Positions 22,201-33,399 of a DNA stretch of 64,000 nucleotides are shown piece after piece; the stretch's first letter is position 1; each line of letters opens with the position of its first letter. The position numbers and the translations under genes are program-made. Source of the stretch: Nymphalis io (lineage: Eukaryota > Arthropoda > Insecta > Lepidoptera > Nymphalidae); NCBI RefSeq assembly GCF_905147045.1, contig NC_065913.1, positions 6,684,001-6,748,000 of the forward strand, read 5' to 3'. The notes beneath the pieces were generated by a model that worked only from the letters and a program-made list of their open reading frames with translations, had not been told where the DNA came from and made no database searches.

Positions 22201-25200
22201 ATAGCAGAGCTTTATAAAAAAAACGCATGGAATATGTTAATCAATAGTTTGTTTATCCTGATATTAGCGTGATGGAATAAAATCCGAACCGTATCCTCAA
22301 AAAGGGGAAGGGAAGGCCTTTAGCCCAGCAGTGGGACATTCACGCTGTTACGGTTTGCTCAGCAAACCCACTGGACACCAGTGGCCGTTTTCCATTTTTT
22401 ATTAGGTAACTGATTGACAGCCAATATAATGTTATTGTCAAAAGGAAGGTGAAAATATACACTCACCTTAGCCAAAGGATGATAATGTACTTCATCTTCT
22501 AAATTATTAAATGGCGCTTCTAATATCAGTCCATTTGGTAGCGGCAGAGGTTTCGGACGTTCTAGAATGTTCTTCGATAGCTTGTCCAGGTTCCCGAGGA
22601 GATGTGAAGATATGCCCGTACCTGGAACGGACATCGATGCAAGATTAATACAAGATACCACTTCGTGATAGGGGTTTGGGAATGGTACCACCCGCTGATC
22701 ACATATTCTACCGCCAAACAGCAATACTTAGTATTGTTCTGTTGCGGTTTGAAGGGTGGGATAGCCAGTTTAACTACAGATAAAAGGGTCATAACACCTT
22801 AGTTCCCAAGGTTGGTGGCGAATTGAAGATGTCAGAGACGGTTAACTTACTGTGCCACTTTCGATGAGCGATGGTGACCATTTACCATCAGGTCGCCGAG
22901 GCCACAAAATAAACGAGAATAGATGAAGACCTGAATGAAAAAATAAGAAATAATCCCGAATAGATGATGAATTAATCTGATCACATAAAAAATTCAAATA
23001 AACCTAGTTAGTGTTAATTTACGTTAAGTTGAGGTTAACACTTCTAGCACTAGGATAGGTATATAGGAATATTAGAAATCACTTTAAAAAAAAAACGAGC
23101 ATTGTAACGTATTTCACATACTGCATTACTTTTTCTAGTTATATATATGTACCGAGCGAATGTCCCCATATATAAATCGGCGGTCTGGACGGAGCTTTAT
23201 CAACTGTTGTGTGGAGCCAATCGTAGACGATCAGAGCATCTTCGACCACACCATCTTCGCTCGGAGTCACTTTCGTCGAGTCACCGTAACCTGATGAAAG
23301 AAACGAACATTTTAATGGCACTGGGCACTTGATTGGTAAGTGGAATACACACGCTCACAAACACGCGCGTACAGACACACGCACACACGCATACAATCCA
23401 ATGAGAGCTTACCTCTGTAGTCAAAAGCAACGGTATGATAGTCCATTTGCTGAAAGAACTTATACATTTGGACCCTGTGAGACGTGGCGCGGGAATTCGA
23501 ATTACCTGAAAAATACAAAACATGTTCAATATAAACAATCCTGGTTTCCGGGGCACGAGAGAAACAATGCCAACTTCCATACAAAGGTTTCTAGAACCTA
23601 TAACTCGTATCGACCTTTTTTATCGCCGGAAAACGCGTTAAGCGTTCCCTCCACCTGAAAAGTTGGGATATGTGGAATCGCCGGTGTCCAAGACGCCTAG
23701 TGCGCCCCAAACATCGGAATACCCACTAAAAAACCCGCGATACCCTCTCCGTCTTTAAGAAGAGCGGGATCGCTTGCGCATGCTACCTAGACATAACTCA
23801 TACCGATCTGACCCGGGGTATATGATTGTAATATATGATTTAAATCCTATATTACATATTTTGAACATTAACTAGAAAACTTGAACTAAAAATTTAAGAG
23901 ATCCTTGCTATTGAGCTGAACTTCTACTGGTTTTTTTTTCAACCAACAGAAATCTTCAACAATCAATAAAACAAGCTTCTAGAAAAGAGCGAATGATCTT
24001 CAAACAGGTGAAGTCATCTTATAAACAAAAAATCAAATCAAAAATGTTTTTCATCCGTTTAAGAGCTAGGATGCTACAGATAAACACATGAATCTTCTAA
24101 TACAACTTTTAGCACAGGAGAAGGAAAAGGTGATACAACATACCGTGACAGTAAAGCATGATAGGATACTTGGAGTCGGTCAATTCTGAGTCCATCAGCC
24201 TGTTCAATTCTTCCTTATCCGTGGTACCTTCGAAGTTACCTTTCAGCTTTTCGTAGGCACTTTTTGGTAATATGTGCCAGACCCCTGGAAGGGATTACCA
24301 CGGTTAATTTGATCTACCAAGATTAAATATCTAATATACGATCGAAGTTTATCAATTTAATTAATCGAATATTGGATCAGCTTCACGTGACACGATGATA
24401 GACATATATTGAACACTTTGGTATGTAATAAAGTATTCAATATTACTATATATTATAAAACGAAGTTCCGCGCCACATTTGTATGTCTGTTCGATCGCAA
24501 TAAACTGAATAATTGCCGAACGGTTTTTCATACGGTTTTCACCAATGGATGGAGTCATTCATGAGAAAGGTTTAAGTGTATAATTTATTAAAGTTTTGTG
24601 TTAATTGGCTGAAATATGACGATGATTGTTGAAGATGTTATGGTATGAAAAAATTATACCGAAGTTTTAACGTTGTGTGTCGCGTAAAGGAATAGAGTTT
24701 ATTTATTTATTTTTTATTTAAAAACCTTTTGACCACCACAATGTGTAGTTGGAACAAAAGGCGGACTTAATGCCTGAAGGCATTCCCTACTAGTCAACCT
24801 TTAGCCTAAGCAGAAATCCATGAAGGCTGTAATTAGTAATCAAAAAGTTATATAAGAGTTATATGTATTACGAAATTAGCATTTTATCCACCCGCGCGAA
24901 GCCGGAACGGGTTTATATTTTTGGTCAATAATGGAAAAATGGTCATTTGCTTTCGTGTGGGTTGTTATCGCTGGGCTTTATAGGAAGCAAAGTCTGGCTA
25001 CCACCAATTTATTTTACAGTATAAGCGGACCAAGTTAGCAAACGGTAGGTGTTTCTCTAACGACACCACATTGGAATTAGAATTAACATTAGCGCATTCA
25101 TAATGTGATGAACAGCTAATATTGTTCAGTCGGTGGTGACCACATAAACAGCAGTACTTGGTATTGTTGTGTTCCTGTTTGAAGGGCGTGAGCCAGTGTA

Positions 25201-28200
25201 ATTACAGGCACAAGGGACATAACATCTTAGTTTCCAAGCTTGGTGGCGCATTCGTGATGTAAGCGATGGTTAACATTTCTTACAATGCCAATGTCTATGG
25301 GCGTTGGTGACCACATCAGGTGGCCCATATGCTCGTCCGCCTTCCTATTCTATAAAAAATACATACATCGAACATACGCAGAAGCGTTGATTAAATAACA
25401 ATAGTCGACATTTTCTCATCAGAAATAGAATCAACAATCGAATATTAATCATTTAAATTATCTTATCCATTGTTTTATAAAGCAATTAAGTATTAATGCG
25501 TAAAATGAAAAAAAAAAAACAGAACGCAAAGACGAACATCACTTATATGCAAATATATAACTATAAGAACCATTGTGTTGTTCACTGTAAAATTAGTAAT
25601 TATATATGTATATAAGAGCCGAGATGGCCCAGTGGTAAGAACGCGTGAATCTTAACCGATGATCGTGAGTTCAAACCCGGGTAAGCACCACTGAATTTTA
25701 ATGTGCTTAATTTGTGATTATAATTCATCTCGTGCTTCACGGTGAAGGAAAACATCGTGAGGAAAACTGCATGTGTCTAATTTCACTGAAATTCTGCCAT
25801 ATGTGTATTCCACCAACCCGCATTGGAGCAGCGCGGTGGAATAAGCTCCGAACCTTCTCCTCAAAAAAGGGAGAGGAGGCCTTAGCCTAGCAGTGGGACA
25901 TTCACAGGCTGTTACGATATGTATATATATATGTATTTTAATTTAGATGATTATTACATATCTGTATCATAAGCGAAATATCACTCAACACGAGATCTCC
26001 AAAACTATCCGCCCGATTGACTTGAAATTTGTCACCAGTTACACCTCCCCCGAAGTAAACGCTCACTAAGAACGGATTGTACGCAAATCCTATCCAAAAT
26101 ACATTTTTCTTCTTATCTACCCGTGCGAAGCCAGCGATTCGCTAGTATTTTTATATATATAATCATAAAAAAAGTAACTACTAAGTTTGTTACCGGTTCG
26201 AGTTCGGTTCGAGTTATAACTACAAACTTACCTATCTTAATATCACAATTGTCTACTTTAGACTTGTATTCGATGTAGAAATTCCTTCCACCGTCCACAC
26301 CGCCCGCTTTTACGTCGTCGAAGTCCACGTTCAATGGCCATTGGACTGAAATATAGTGACCAATTTTAACATTTGGTTAGGTCTTGGGTTATCACCTGTT
26401 TTTATATATATATATATATTGATTAAATCACCAACAAAGTTGTGTACTTTCTTGGTGATTTAATTGACATGAACAAAAAGCATACAAAAATAAGATTTAA
26501 TTTGAAATACAAGTAATACACAAGGTGACAAACAGCTTAAAATATCAAACGAAGTCTATGGCGCTCAATAATAATTACCTCAAATATATCAAAAGAAAAC
26601 ATGGTTCACTAATCTATTTAATACATATAATTACTTTTATTATATATATTTTGCTTTATGCAAGCCTGTCTGGGTAGGTACCATCCACTCATCAGATATT
26701 CTACCGCAAAACAGCAGTACTTGTTATTGTTGTGTTCCGGTGTGAAGGGTGAGTGAGCCAGTGTAATTACAGGCACAAGGGACATCAACATCTTAGTTCC
26801 CGAGGTTGGTGGCGCATTGGCGATGTAAGCGATGGTTAAAATTTCTCACAATGCCAATGTCTATGGGCGTTGGTGACCACTTACTATCAGGTGGCCCATA
26901 TGCTCGTCCGCCAACCTATACTATAAAAAAATACAAAGTCTACTTGTTTTTATAAAAAAAAATATCATGTCTGCCTTTATCCACGAGACAATTGATTTTG
27001 TATTTCTCTTGTTTTTTGTTACATAATGGAGTCAAATAAGATCAGAATCTTAATCAAAATTAAAAATCTTAAAAAATATAATCTTATTTCAAAAGAGCAA
27101 CTACGCGGTTTTGCCGTTTCTTCTTTCTATAGGCTGCTTTCCGTAACGGTGATTGTCAAAATATTGACGATTCAAAAACGCTTTACTGTAATGTTTACTC
27201 GAATAAAGTAATTATTTGGGTACCATCCACACTAAATTCGCTGATTCGCTCTTGATTATTTTGTAAAGTTAGAATTAATAGAAGTATTTTTATTAAAAGT
27301 GACGAAAACACGAAATTAGGTAATTTTAATTTAAAGAAATCCGGTTCAAGACATTAATTACATGGAAATTCGGTGTTAGCAAAAAAAGGTCACGTGAAAT
27401 TTACTATTGTTTTTTTTTATAACCTAGCCTAGTGGACTGGTAATTGGCAATGTTCTGCGCGTTGCTATACCGTGAGAACTCATCCGTTAAATGTTGACAA
27501 CCAGCGTTTGGTGATATTTAATAATAATAATAATAATGTCCTCCAGACCGATTTCGGCCACGGCGGCCAATCTCAAGTGAGATTACGCCAACTACGCAGG
27601 TGATATTATAGTGCATAAGTTTGTGCGCAAACACTAGTGCACTCTATTCCCTAACTCTCATAATTTGATGGGACGGCAATCCGATACGACCGGAAAGAGT
27701 TCAGGGGCAGGACCAACGGCTTTACGTGCTTTCCGAGGCACGAGTGTACACACTTCCAACTTCCAGACTCCGGGCTGCTACTGAGAATTTTCTGACAGAA
27801 AAACCCAATAACTTTTTATTGGCCCAACCTGGAAATTGAACCCAGGACCGCGGCCTTACATCAAGCAACTAGACCAACGAGGCAGTGGATTTATATATAT
27901 AGTATAGTATAGTAACAGCCTGTTAATGTCCCACTGCTGGGCTAAGGCCTCCCCTCCCTTTTGAGAAGAAGGTTTGGAGCTTATTCCACCACGCTGCTCC
28001 AATGCGGGTTGGTAGAATACACATGTGGCATAATTTCAATGAAATTAGGCACATGCAGGTTTCCTCACGATGTTTTCCTTCACCGTCAAGCACGAGATGA
28101 ATTATAAACACAAATTAAGCACATGAAAATTCAGTGGTGCTTGCCCGGGTTTGAACCCGCGATCATCGGTTAAGATGCACGCGTTCTAACCACTAGGCCA

Positions 28201-31146
28201 TCTCGGCTTTATATGAAATGGATTTATATGAAATGTTAATAATGGATTTATATGAAATGATTTATATGAAATTGGATTTATATGAAATGTTATAATTATT
28301 ATGATCCTGCTTGTTGCTTGTTACTTTCTACATTTCACGATCGTTTTCTGGTGAGTTTCGCGTTTGTTCTCACAGAATAGCCTACTGACGCGGTAACTAC
28401 TTGTATTCTGATTGTAGGTAACTGTTAACAATCCAACTGGGCTGATACAGGGAATTCCTCGACCGAAAAACCAAACTATTTTTATTGACACGGGAATTGA
28501 ACTTTGGAATTCTTGATATGATATAAGATAGACTAAACCATGACCAGTAGAATATTGTTACTCATTAGACTCACGTACCTAACGTGAGTATGGACTTTCA
28601 ACCGCGTAACTATCATACATAACACCGGCATAATCTTATCGCTATTCGATTATATATTATAAGCAATTAATATAACTGAATACGTTTTTGCAGAAATTAT
28701 ACACACATTATTTTAACGATATTTCAAAACATATTATTTTCGCCAGTTATAAAGAATATACAAAGGTTTTGTTTAAATGTTACGAAATACGTCAGAGATA
28801 AAAAAAAAACCGACGCAAGTTCTTGCGGTGAGCGAGAAAGGAAGAGTGGTCACTTACATGTTTTTTTTTTCATGTAAATCAGTCACTTGCAACGACGAGA
28901 ATCACTGTGCCATAAAATATATGCATAGCAACAATTAAAAATGTAATATTAAAATCTATTGTATGATTTGTATTAAACGTTCCGTTTGCGAAAGGGAGGC
29001 GGGAGGTGTTGGGTATATTATGTCCATTTCTGTACCCTCGAGAAATTTAAAAAGTAAGCTAAATATACGATACAAAGAATGTTCGATTGTGTCACTTGAA
29101 CGGAATAATAATCGATTTTTTTAATAGTGACGTACGTAATTAGTATTTCGAACATAAGCGTTTACGACTTTCTATAGAAACTGCTAAGGATACTGCAGTT
29201 CTTTAGACTTGCGTAAATAGTTCTATAACAAAACCTTTTTTTATAGTATTAGGTAGGCTGACCAGTTGGCCACCTTACGGGAAGTAGTCACCACTGCTCC
29301 AAGACTTGTGATATTAACAATCCCCTTACATCACCCTGTAACAGGGTTTTTACGGGGTTTGAACTCAAGACCTTAAGATGTGTGGCCTAATAGCTATACA
29401 ACAAATCTATGAGGCAATCAACACTTCAGTAACACAGAGTTCACAAAATTTTACTGTTAATTAAGTTATAAAGTATATGACTGCCTCGTTGGTCTAGTGG
29501 CTTGATGTAAGGGCGCAGACCCGGAGGTCCTGGGTTCAAATCCCAGGTCGGACCAATAAAAAGTTATTGGGTTTTTCTGTCCGAAAATTCTCAGTAGCAG
29601 CCCGGGTCTGGATGTTGGAAGCGTGTACACTCTCGTGCCTCGAAAAGCACGTAAAGCCGTTGGTCCTGCGCCTGATCTCTTTCCGGTCGTGTCGGATGGC
29701 CATCCCATCGGATTGTGAGGGTGAGGAAAGAGAGAGTGCACCTGTGTTTGCGCACACAATTGGCCGCCGTGGCCGAAATCGGTCTGGAGGACATTAATAA
29801 AGTATATACATGTAGTAAATTATATATAGCTATATAATTATGGTGTACATAGTCATAATAATTGTTATTGTAAAAAAAATTACATATGCAAAAAATAAAA
29901 AAAATACCTTGATGTTATCAAGATTATATTATATTGCTTACCAAAGTTAGCAAATATCAGGTGACGTCTAAAAGTTTTCGAGTATTTGAATATCAGTGGT
30001 ACAACAGCTACATGAAACACGAAAATACCGGCTGTTATTGAGGCCCCGAGTAGAAGCGCCCTGGAAGAGGAAATTATATACTTTTTAAATTGTACAAAGA
30101 GACAATTATTTTTTTAATAATTGACAAATTATGAAATGATTAGTATTAATAAGTGTCTTAAAAATGCTCATAAAACACAACACACACATGCAAATAGACA
30201 CACACACACACACGAACATACATACACACACACGCACACACACACACACACACACATTATAAAAACGAGTTACAGGCAAAAAAAATCTTGCATTGGGCAA
30301 CATTGGGTTTGTAAAAAGATAATTAGACATGTCTCAGAATACCCATACCTTAACATTTATGAAATTAAATATTTCATAGTTTTATTAAATGCAATGTATT
30401 AAATAATAATGATTCCCTTTTTGTCTGCCATAGACAACTTGTGCAGGACGTAAGAGGATATTCAATTCAAGAAGCATAACAGCACTTTTTTTCTTCCAAT
30501 AAGAATGTACTCAAAAATCTTCATTAATGGTCTTGCTCTTATTCCATTTATTTTGTATAAGTGATGTTGTTTTAACGTTCGAACAATAACTCATATTAAT
30601 TACATATATTGATGTGTGAAACACAAAATATTTAGCTTTGTCGGCTCTTATAAGACTTAAAATTCAAGTTGAGTTGGTGTTCTACTGACAATAATAATAT
30701 TCTTTATTCTACCACAAATATATAAATTACCAGATACCATATAAATAATACAAAATCATTTATAATTACAATAAAATCATACCAGTATCTACATAACTAT
30801 TATGGTTAATTTTTAAAACTTCAATTCTAAGCCGAGCTGTTTATAATCCTACACAGTAACTTTAAATATTGAGTCAAAGATAACTGTGGTGTCATGAATA
30901 TTCACTTATTACTAACATCATTTCTAAATATATATATTATTTTTTTTGTTTTATTAATTTATTTAGGGTAGATGTTATTATAATTATTATTCTAAAATAA
31001 AATCGCCTAATGACTGAATATTAAAAAAACTTACAAGATATTTTATCTGAATTGATGAATTTTTCATGTTAATCCTAACATTTTAATTAAAAAAAAAATA
31101 CTTACGCGAAAGTGTATATAGGCACGCAGATTAAAACACCTTGCAT
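16209..31146 (-). CDS. ABHD12: ABHD12-like alpha/beta hydrolase, copy 1 (nine exons)
   Basis: Membrane-anchored serine hydrolase of the ABHD12 (lysophosphatidylserine/monoacylglycerol lipase) family. Exons in coding order: 31106-31146, 29942-30060, 26232-26345, 24144-24284, 23413-23505, 23153-23290, 22467-22621, 16861-17028, 16209-16340 (stop TGA). They sum to 1101 nt with all phases agreeing, giving 366 aa, close to the 360-400 aa usual for the family. Seen in the translation: an N-terminal hydrophobic anchor (about residues 3-35), YCHGNSNSRATSHR (HGN from 138), DYRGYGDS (about 167), GHSLG with nucleophile Ser about 214, Asp in HARDDRIVP (about 313), and His in ENLGHKWI (about 352). The full triad is present, so the enzyme is probably active. 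Introns carry SINEs, a CA repeat, and in intron 7 an antisense CR1-like LINE inside a recombinase fragment. Exons 8 and 9 are strikingly GC-rich at third positions compared with exons 1-7. Confidence 0.93.
16555..16848 (+). mobile_element. SINE family A, full copy abutting a splice donor
   Basis: Runs from AGTGGTAGAGCTTTGTGCAA to a poly(A) ending at 16848, only 11 bp from the donor GT of ABHD12 copy 1 exon 8 (16860-16859, minus strand). Confidence 0.9.
20063..20108 (+). repeat. GTACGG minisatellite inside a LINE
   Basis: Six or so units of GGTAC(G)G between GATCCATTAC and GGTTTCGACC. The sister LINE has unique reverse-transcriptase sequence there (36718-36768). Confidence 0.8.
20441..20483. 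repeat. 18-bp perfect inverted repeat in a LINE
   Basis: Arms 20441-20458 and 20466-20483 with a 7-bp spacer. The sister LINE has only the right arm, so the left is an inverted duplicate. Confidence 0.85.
21621..22264. other. intron sequence without recognised content
   Basis: Part of intron 7 of ABHD12 copy 1. A short GC-rich patch with TGACGTCACGCGTCG is at about 22021-22040, otherwise AT-rich. Confidence 0.4.
22265..22350 (+). mobile_element. SINE family B, 3' fragment
   Basis: TGGAATAAAATCCGAACC, AGGCCTTTAGCCCAGCAGTG and GGACATTCACGCTGTTACGG. Confidence 0.65.
22650..22905 (+). mobile_element. SINE family A, diverged
   Basis: GGTACCACCCGCTGATCACA to ACCATTTACCATCAGGTCGC; it begins about 27 bp upstream of exon 7 of ABHD12 copy 1 in gene orientation, so it supplies branch-point sequence. 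Confidence 0.75.
23345..23397 (+). repeat. AC-rich microsatellite
   Basis: Irregular ACACGC/ACAC repeats between exons 6 and 5 of ABHD12 copy 1, inside a 120-bp intron. Confidence 0.75.
23600..23820. repeat. GC-rich repeat, probable LINE UTR remnant
   Basis: About 200 bp with abrupt GC content (CCGGAAAACGCGTTAAGCG, AGACGCCTAGTGCGCCCC, AAGAGCGGGATCGCTTGCGC) in intron 4 of ABHD12 copy 1. It looks like a retroelement untranslated region; not assigned. Confidence 0.35.
24690..24835 (-). mobile_element. LINE 3' tail fragment (jockey-type)
   Basis: TTTATTTATTTATTTTTTATTT followed by AAAGGCGGACTTAATGCC and GGCATTCCCTACTAGTCAAC, the reversed tail of a jockey-like LINE similar to that at 34441-34560. 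Confidence 0.45.
24880..24925 (+). repeat. Helitron-type terminal hairpin remnant
   Basis: ACCCGCGCGAAGCCGGAACG then GGT forms a stem of ACCCG with CGGGT, the typical terminal motif; no element body is visible. Confidence 0.35.
25138..25365 (+). mobile_element. SINE family A, internally deleted
   Basis: The head is reduced to CGGTGGTGACCACA joined to AACAGCAGTACTTGGTATTG; the rest follows the family to CCTTCCTATTCTATAAAAAA. Confidence 0.8.
25612..25925 (+). mobile_element. SINE family B, full copy
   Basis: The tRNA-like head GAGATGGCCCAGTGGTAAGA with B-box GTTCAAACCC, body, then AGTGGGACATTCACAGGCTG and a short AT tail. Lies in intron 3 of ABHD12 copy 1. Confidence 0.9.
25985..26148 (+). 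mobile_element. Helitron-like repeat, CTAGT end
   Basis: ACGAGATCTCCAAAACTATC, CCGATTGACTTGAAATTTGT ... TACCCGTGCGAAGCCAGCGA then GCTAGT. The hairpin plus CTAG end fits a Helitron terminus; shared with 57129-57296. Confidence 0.5.
26650..26935 (+). mobile_element. SINE family A, near full copy
   Basis: From TTTGCTTTATGCAAGCCTGT to CCAACCTATACTATAAAAAA in intron 2 of ABHD12 copy 1. Confidence 0.85.
27533..27893 (-). mobile_element. SINE family D, full copy
   Basis: Reverse copy from TAATGTCCTCCAGACCGATT to the tRNA-like head CTAGACCAACGAGGCAGT. Confidence 0.85.
27905..28215 (-). mobile_element. SINE family B, full copy
   Basis: Reverse copy. It was inserted beside a family D SINE, both apparently inside a MITE-like element (27465-28380). 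Confidence 0.9.
28381..29476. other. intron sequence, mostly unrecognised
   Basis: Intron 2 of ABHD12 copy 1. The stretch 29255-29420 has SINE-like traces (GTAGTCACCACTGCTCC, TTTGAACTCAAGACC) too degraded to place. Confidence 0.4.
29477..29805 (+). mobile_element. SINE family D, full copy
   Basis: tRNA-like head TGCCTCGTTGGTCTAGTGGC with B-box GGGTTCAAATCCC, ending GGTCTGGAGGACATTAATAA; intron 2 of ABHD12 copy 1. Confidence 0.9.
30183..30256 (+). repeat. CA microsatellite
   Basis: Interrupted (CA)n with ACACACAC runs and CATA/CG variants, in intron 1 of ABHD12 copy 1. Confidence 0.9.
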
Positions 31147-31771
31147 TTTAATTTTATTAATTTAAAGAAAAATGCAATGACAATGCAGAACAAGAAAGTT
31201 ATTACGTGAAAAGTTAATTAATTTCTAGATATTTAATAATTTGTTTTAATGAAATAATATTAATATGTTTAATATATATTGATGTAATACGTGTGTAGTA
31301 CGAAAGATTTTATAACACTAACATTTTATACAAAGTCTTATATCCAATTAAGGCTATTGCGGTTATGAAAAACACGTAATTTTATTTCCGGGATATTTCT
31401 TAAACTTTCGGCAAAATGACCGTGACGTGATATCGAAATGAAAATCACGAACGGACTGTCATGAGTGTCATGTGTCAACAAAGTGAGCTAACCCCGAATA
31501 AAAACTTAGCTTCGATGTTGCTACTGGACTTTTATGCAAAGTAAAGATAAATCTTCATTTAAAACTTTTTGTACATTAAAAACGCATGAACTATTTGTCA
31601 AACGTGACACAAGCAATATATTTTGCATTAGAAATTTTATTTTTTAACGTCGTAATACTTATGAAAAATACGAAACTGTCAAAACAACTTTATTTACAAA
31701 TAACAACATTAAAGCGATCTCGTGTTGCCAACTTTTTTAAAGAGGAAAATAAAAAATAACTTATTTTTAAA

Positions 31772-32719
31772 TTATTTTATTGTTGCTGTTTTATTTATAA
31801 TACTTAATGATTTTTTGAGCTTCCTTTGATGGAATCGTTTATTTATGAATATCATGGGCATCTGCTTACCCGTACTATTATCAATCACGTCTAAAACTGG
31901 ATCTGTATAAGACTTAATTTCAATAGCTTCAGTTATAATAATTTCATTATTCAATTTAGCCGCTTTCATTATGTTTGATATGTTTGGTGCATAAAAATGA
32001 TATTTTCCATATACTCTTGCGTAATTAATAACCAAATTTCCTATAAGACTAGAGGTATATTTAACTTTAAGTAGAATTACAGTTCTTTTAGCGGTTAGTT
32101 TAGTCGTGACAGTGTTACCTGGTGCGATATTTATAAAACCAACATTACTCATTCCAAATATTGATTTCTTTGATTTGAAATTATTATCCATCCATTTATT
32201 TGTGAAATTTAATTTAGTTTTATAATGATCTACGATGATATTGTAGTATATGTCATCATGGAATCCATCTTTATCCCAAAAAGAGGATATTATTGTTTCG
32301 ACTGGCTCGTGCAAATTCACTTTGATTTTCGCTTTCCTGGTTGTATTATTGATATAATTACGTGATTTTAATTCAACTTTCTCATTTACAATGTCGATAA
32401 TTTTAGCACTTTTTATATACAATTTTCTATGTATTTCTTTCCATTTATAATTAGAGTATAAATTGCCATATGTAGTTGGATCTTTAAGGAATATATTATC
32501 AGGTGCTTTGCCAAGTTCGATTCTTAAGCCTTTGTTCAAATTATAATCAGTTATATTGTAAATCTTTACTTCCTTTTCACTAACTAATTTCATATCAGTA
32601 CCATTAAAAGACACTGCAGTACCTCCCTTACTTGAGGCAACTTTTATGTTTATATTAATTCTAGCGTGACATTTTACAAAAATCAATATACAAACAAAAT
32701 AATTTATTAATAAATTCAT
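31772..32719 (-). CDS. secreted spherulin-2A / ETX-MTX2-like protein, divergent paralogue
   Basis: Single-exon ORF of 315 aa with a signal peptide (MNLLINYFVCILIFVKCHA). It is paralogous to the plus-strand gene at 39107-39985. Shared blocks include FLKDPTTYGNLY (about 77-88), an APGNTVTTKL turn (199-208), GNLVINYARVYGKYHFYAP (227-245), LNNEIIITEAI (256-266) and YTDPVLDVID (271-280). The type is known to me as spherulin-2A-like in moths and butterflies and as aerolysin/ETX-MTX2-like in fold; this is inference from motifs. The central region (about 130-198), Ser/Thr-rich in the sister gene, is here full of Lys, Asp, Asn and aromatic residues. The last 25 residues are a basic extension absent from the sister. 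The frame is intact over 948 nt, arguing that it is still constrained. Function unknown; it may have lost any membrane-inserting role. Confidence 0.75.
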   Translation of the reverse strand: MNLLINYFVCILIFVKCHARININIKVASSKGGTAVSFNGTDMKLVSEKEVKIYNITDYNLNKGLRIELGKAPDNIFLKDPTTYGNLYSNYKWKEIHRKLYIKSAKIIDIVNEKVELKSRNYINNTTRKAKIKVNLHEPVETIISSFWDKDGFHDDIYYNIIVDHYKTKLNFTNKWMDNNFKSKKSIFGMSNVGFINIAPGNTVTTKLTAKRTVILLKVKYTSSLIGNLVINYARVYGKYHFYAPNISNIMKAAKLNNEIIITEAIEIKSYTDPVLDVIDNSTGKQMPMIFINKRFHQRKLKKSLSIINKTATIK

Positions 32720-32827
32720 TTTATATAAATGATATCACTAACTTTATTGATGTAACAGTTTATATTAACTGATTATAAAATTATATAAGATCTTCATTTA
32801 TTGACGACTAATAAGCCTATCTAATCT

Positions 32828-32885
32828 GTGTAAACAAGTAATCCATAAAACTTAGTACAAGTTTGTATGGATTACTTGTTTACAC
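32828..32885. repeat. 20-bp perfect inverted repeat upstream of the spherulin-like gene
   Basis: Arms 32828-32847 (GTGTAAACAAGTAATCCATA) and 32866-32885, perfect complements. Six more pairs (AAACTT/AAGTTT) lie inside after a one-base bulge, leaving a 5-base loop AGTAC. Confidence 0.85.
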
Positions 32886-33399
32886 ACCAGGAGAAGAAAT
32901 GGCAGAAAGAGAGAATAAAGAATTACTTATTTAGAATTTAACCTTATTCAATTAAAATAACTTATAAATATACTTTTTCAGAATCGATAAATAAGTTACA
33001 TCAAAGTGGGTAATATTATTTTTTTTTAATTTAATGTGAATGCCTGCCAGTCAGGGCCCTGAATAAACGTCACCTTACGATATTAAACATATTTCGAATC
33101 AATAAACAAACATAAATGTCTTTTCGTTTTAATTGAGTGATAAAAATAAAACTAGAAATATCTATTGACCTATTTATCATATCAAAAGGTCAAGTTTAAA
33201 TCAACTGTCATACATACATTACATTACATTATAGTATGTATACAAAATATATAAACAGGAAAATAATAATTAAAATAAATTAAACTTTGAGTAAATTCGT
33301 ATATATATTTATAATATATTTCAAAATATTAAATAAATTATTTTTTTATTATGGGGGGAGGAAGACAATTGGGTCGCGTACCAAGGTGGAACTAGGAAC
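32886..33399. other. AT-rich intergenic sequence
   Basis: Upstream flank of the minus-strand spherulin-like gene up to the RTE remnant; no further feature recognised. Confidence 0.4.

Larger units (their letters stand above)
27465..28380. mobile_element. MITE-like element interrupted by two SINEs
   Basis: Left end CTATACCGTGAGAACTCA and AAATGTTGACAACCAGCG match 9500-9560. The right end GTTCTCACAGAATAG (to 28380) matches 9671-9684. A family D and a family B SINE lie between. Confidence 0.45.

Noticed and set aside
29477..29549. tRNA gene-like sequence with A and B boxes (also at 13450, 25612 and 51755)
   Set aside because: Each is the head of a longer SINE with repeat body and tail, and the cloverleaf is degenerate.
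30106..30402. ORFs rich in Val-Cys or Thr-His
   Set aside because: Translations of a CA microsatellite.
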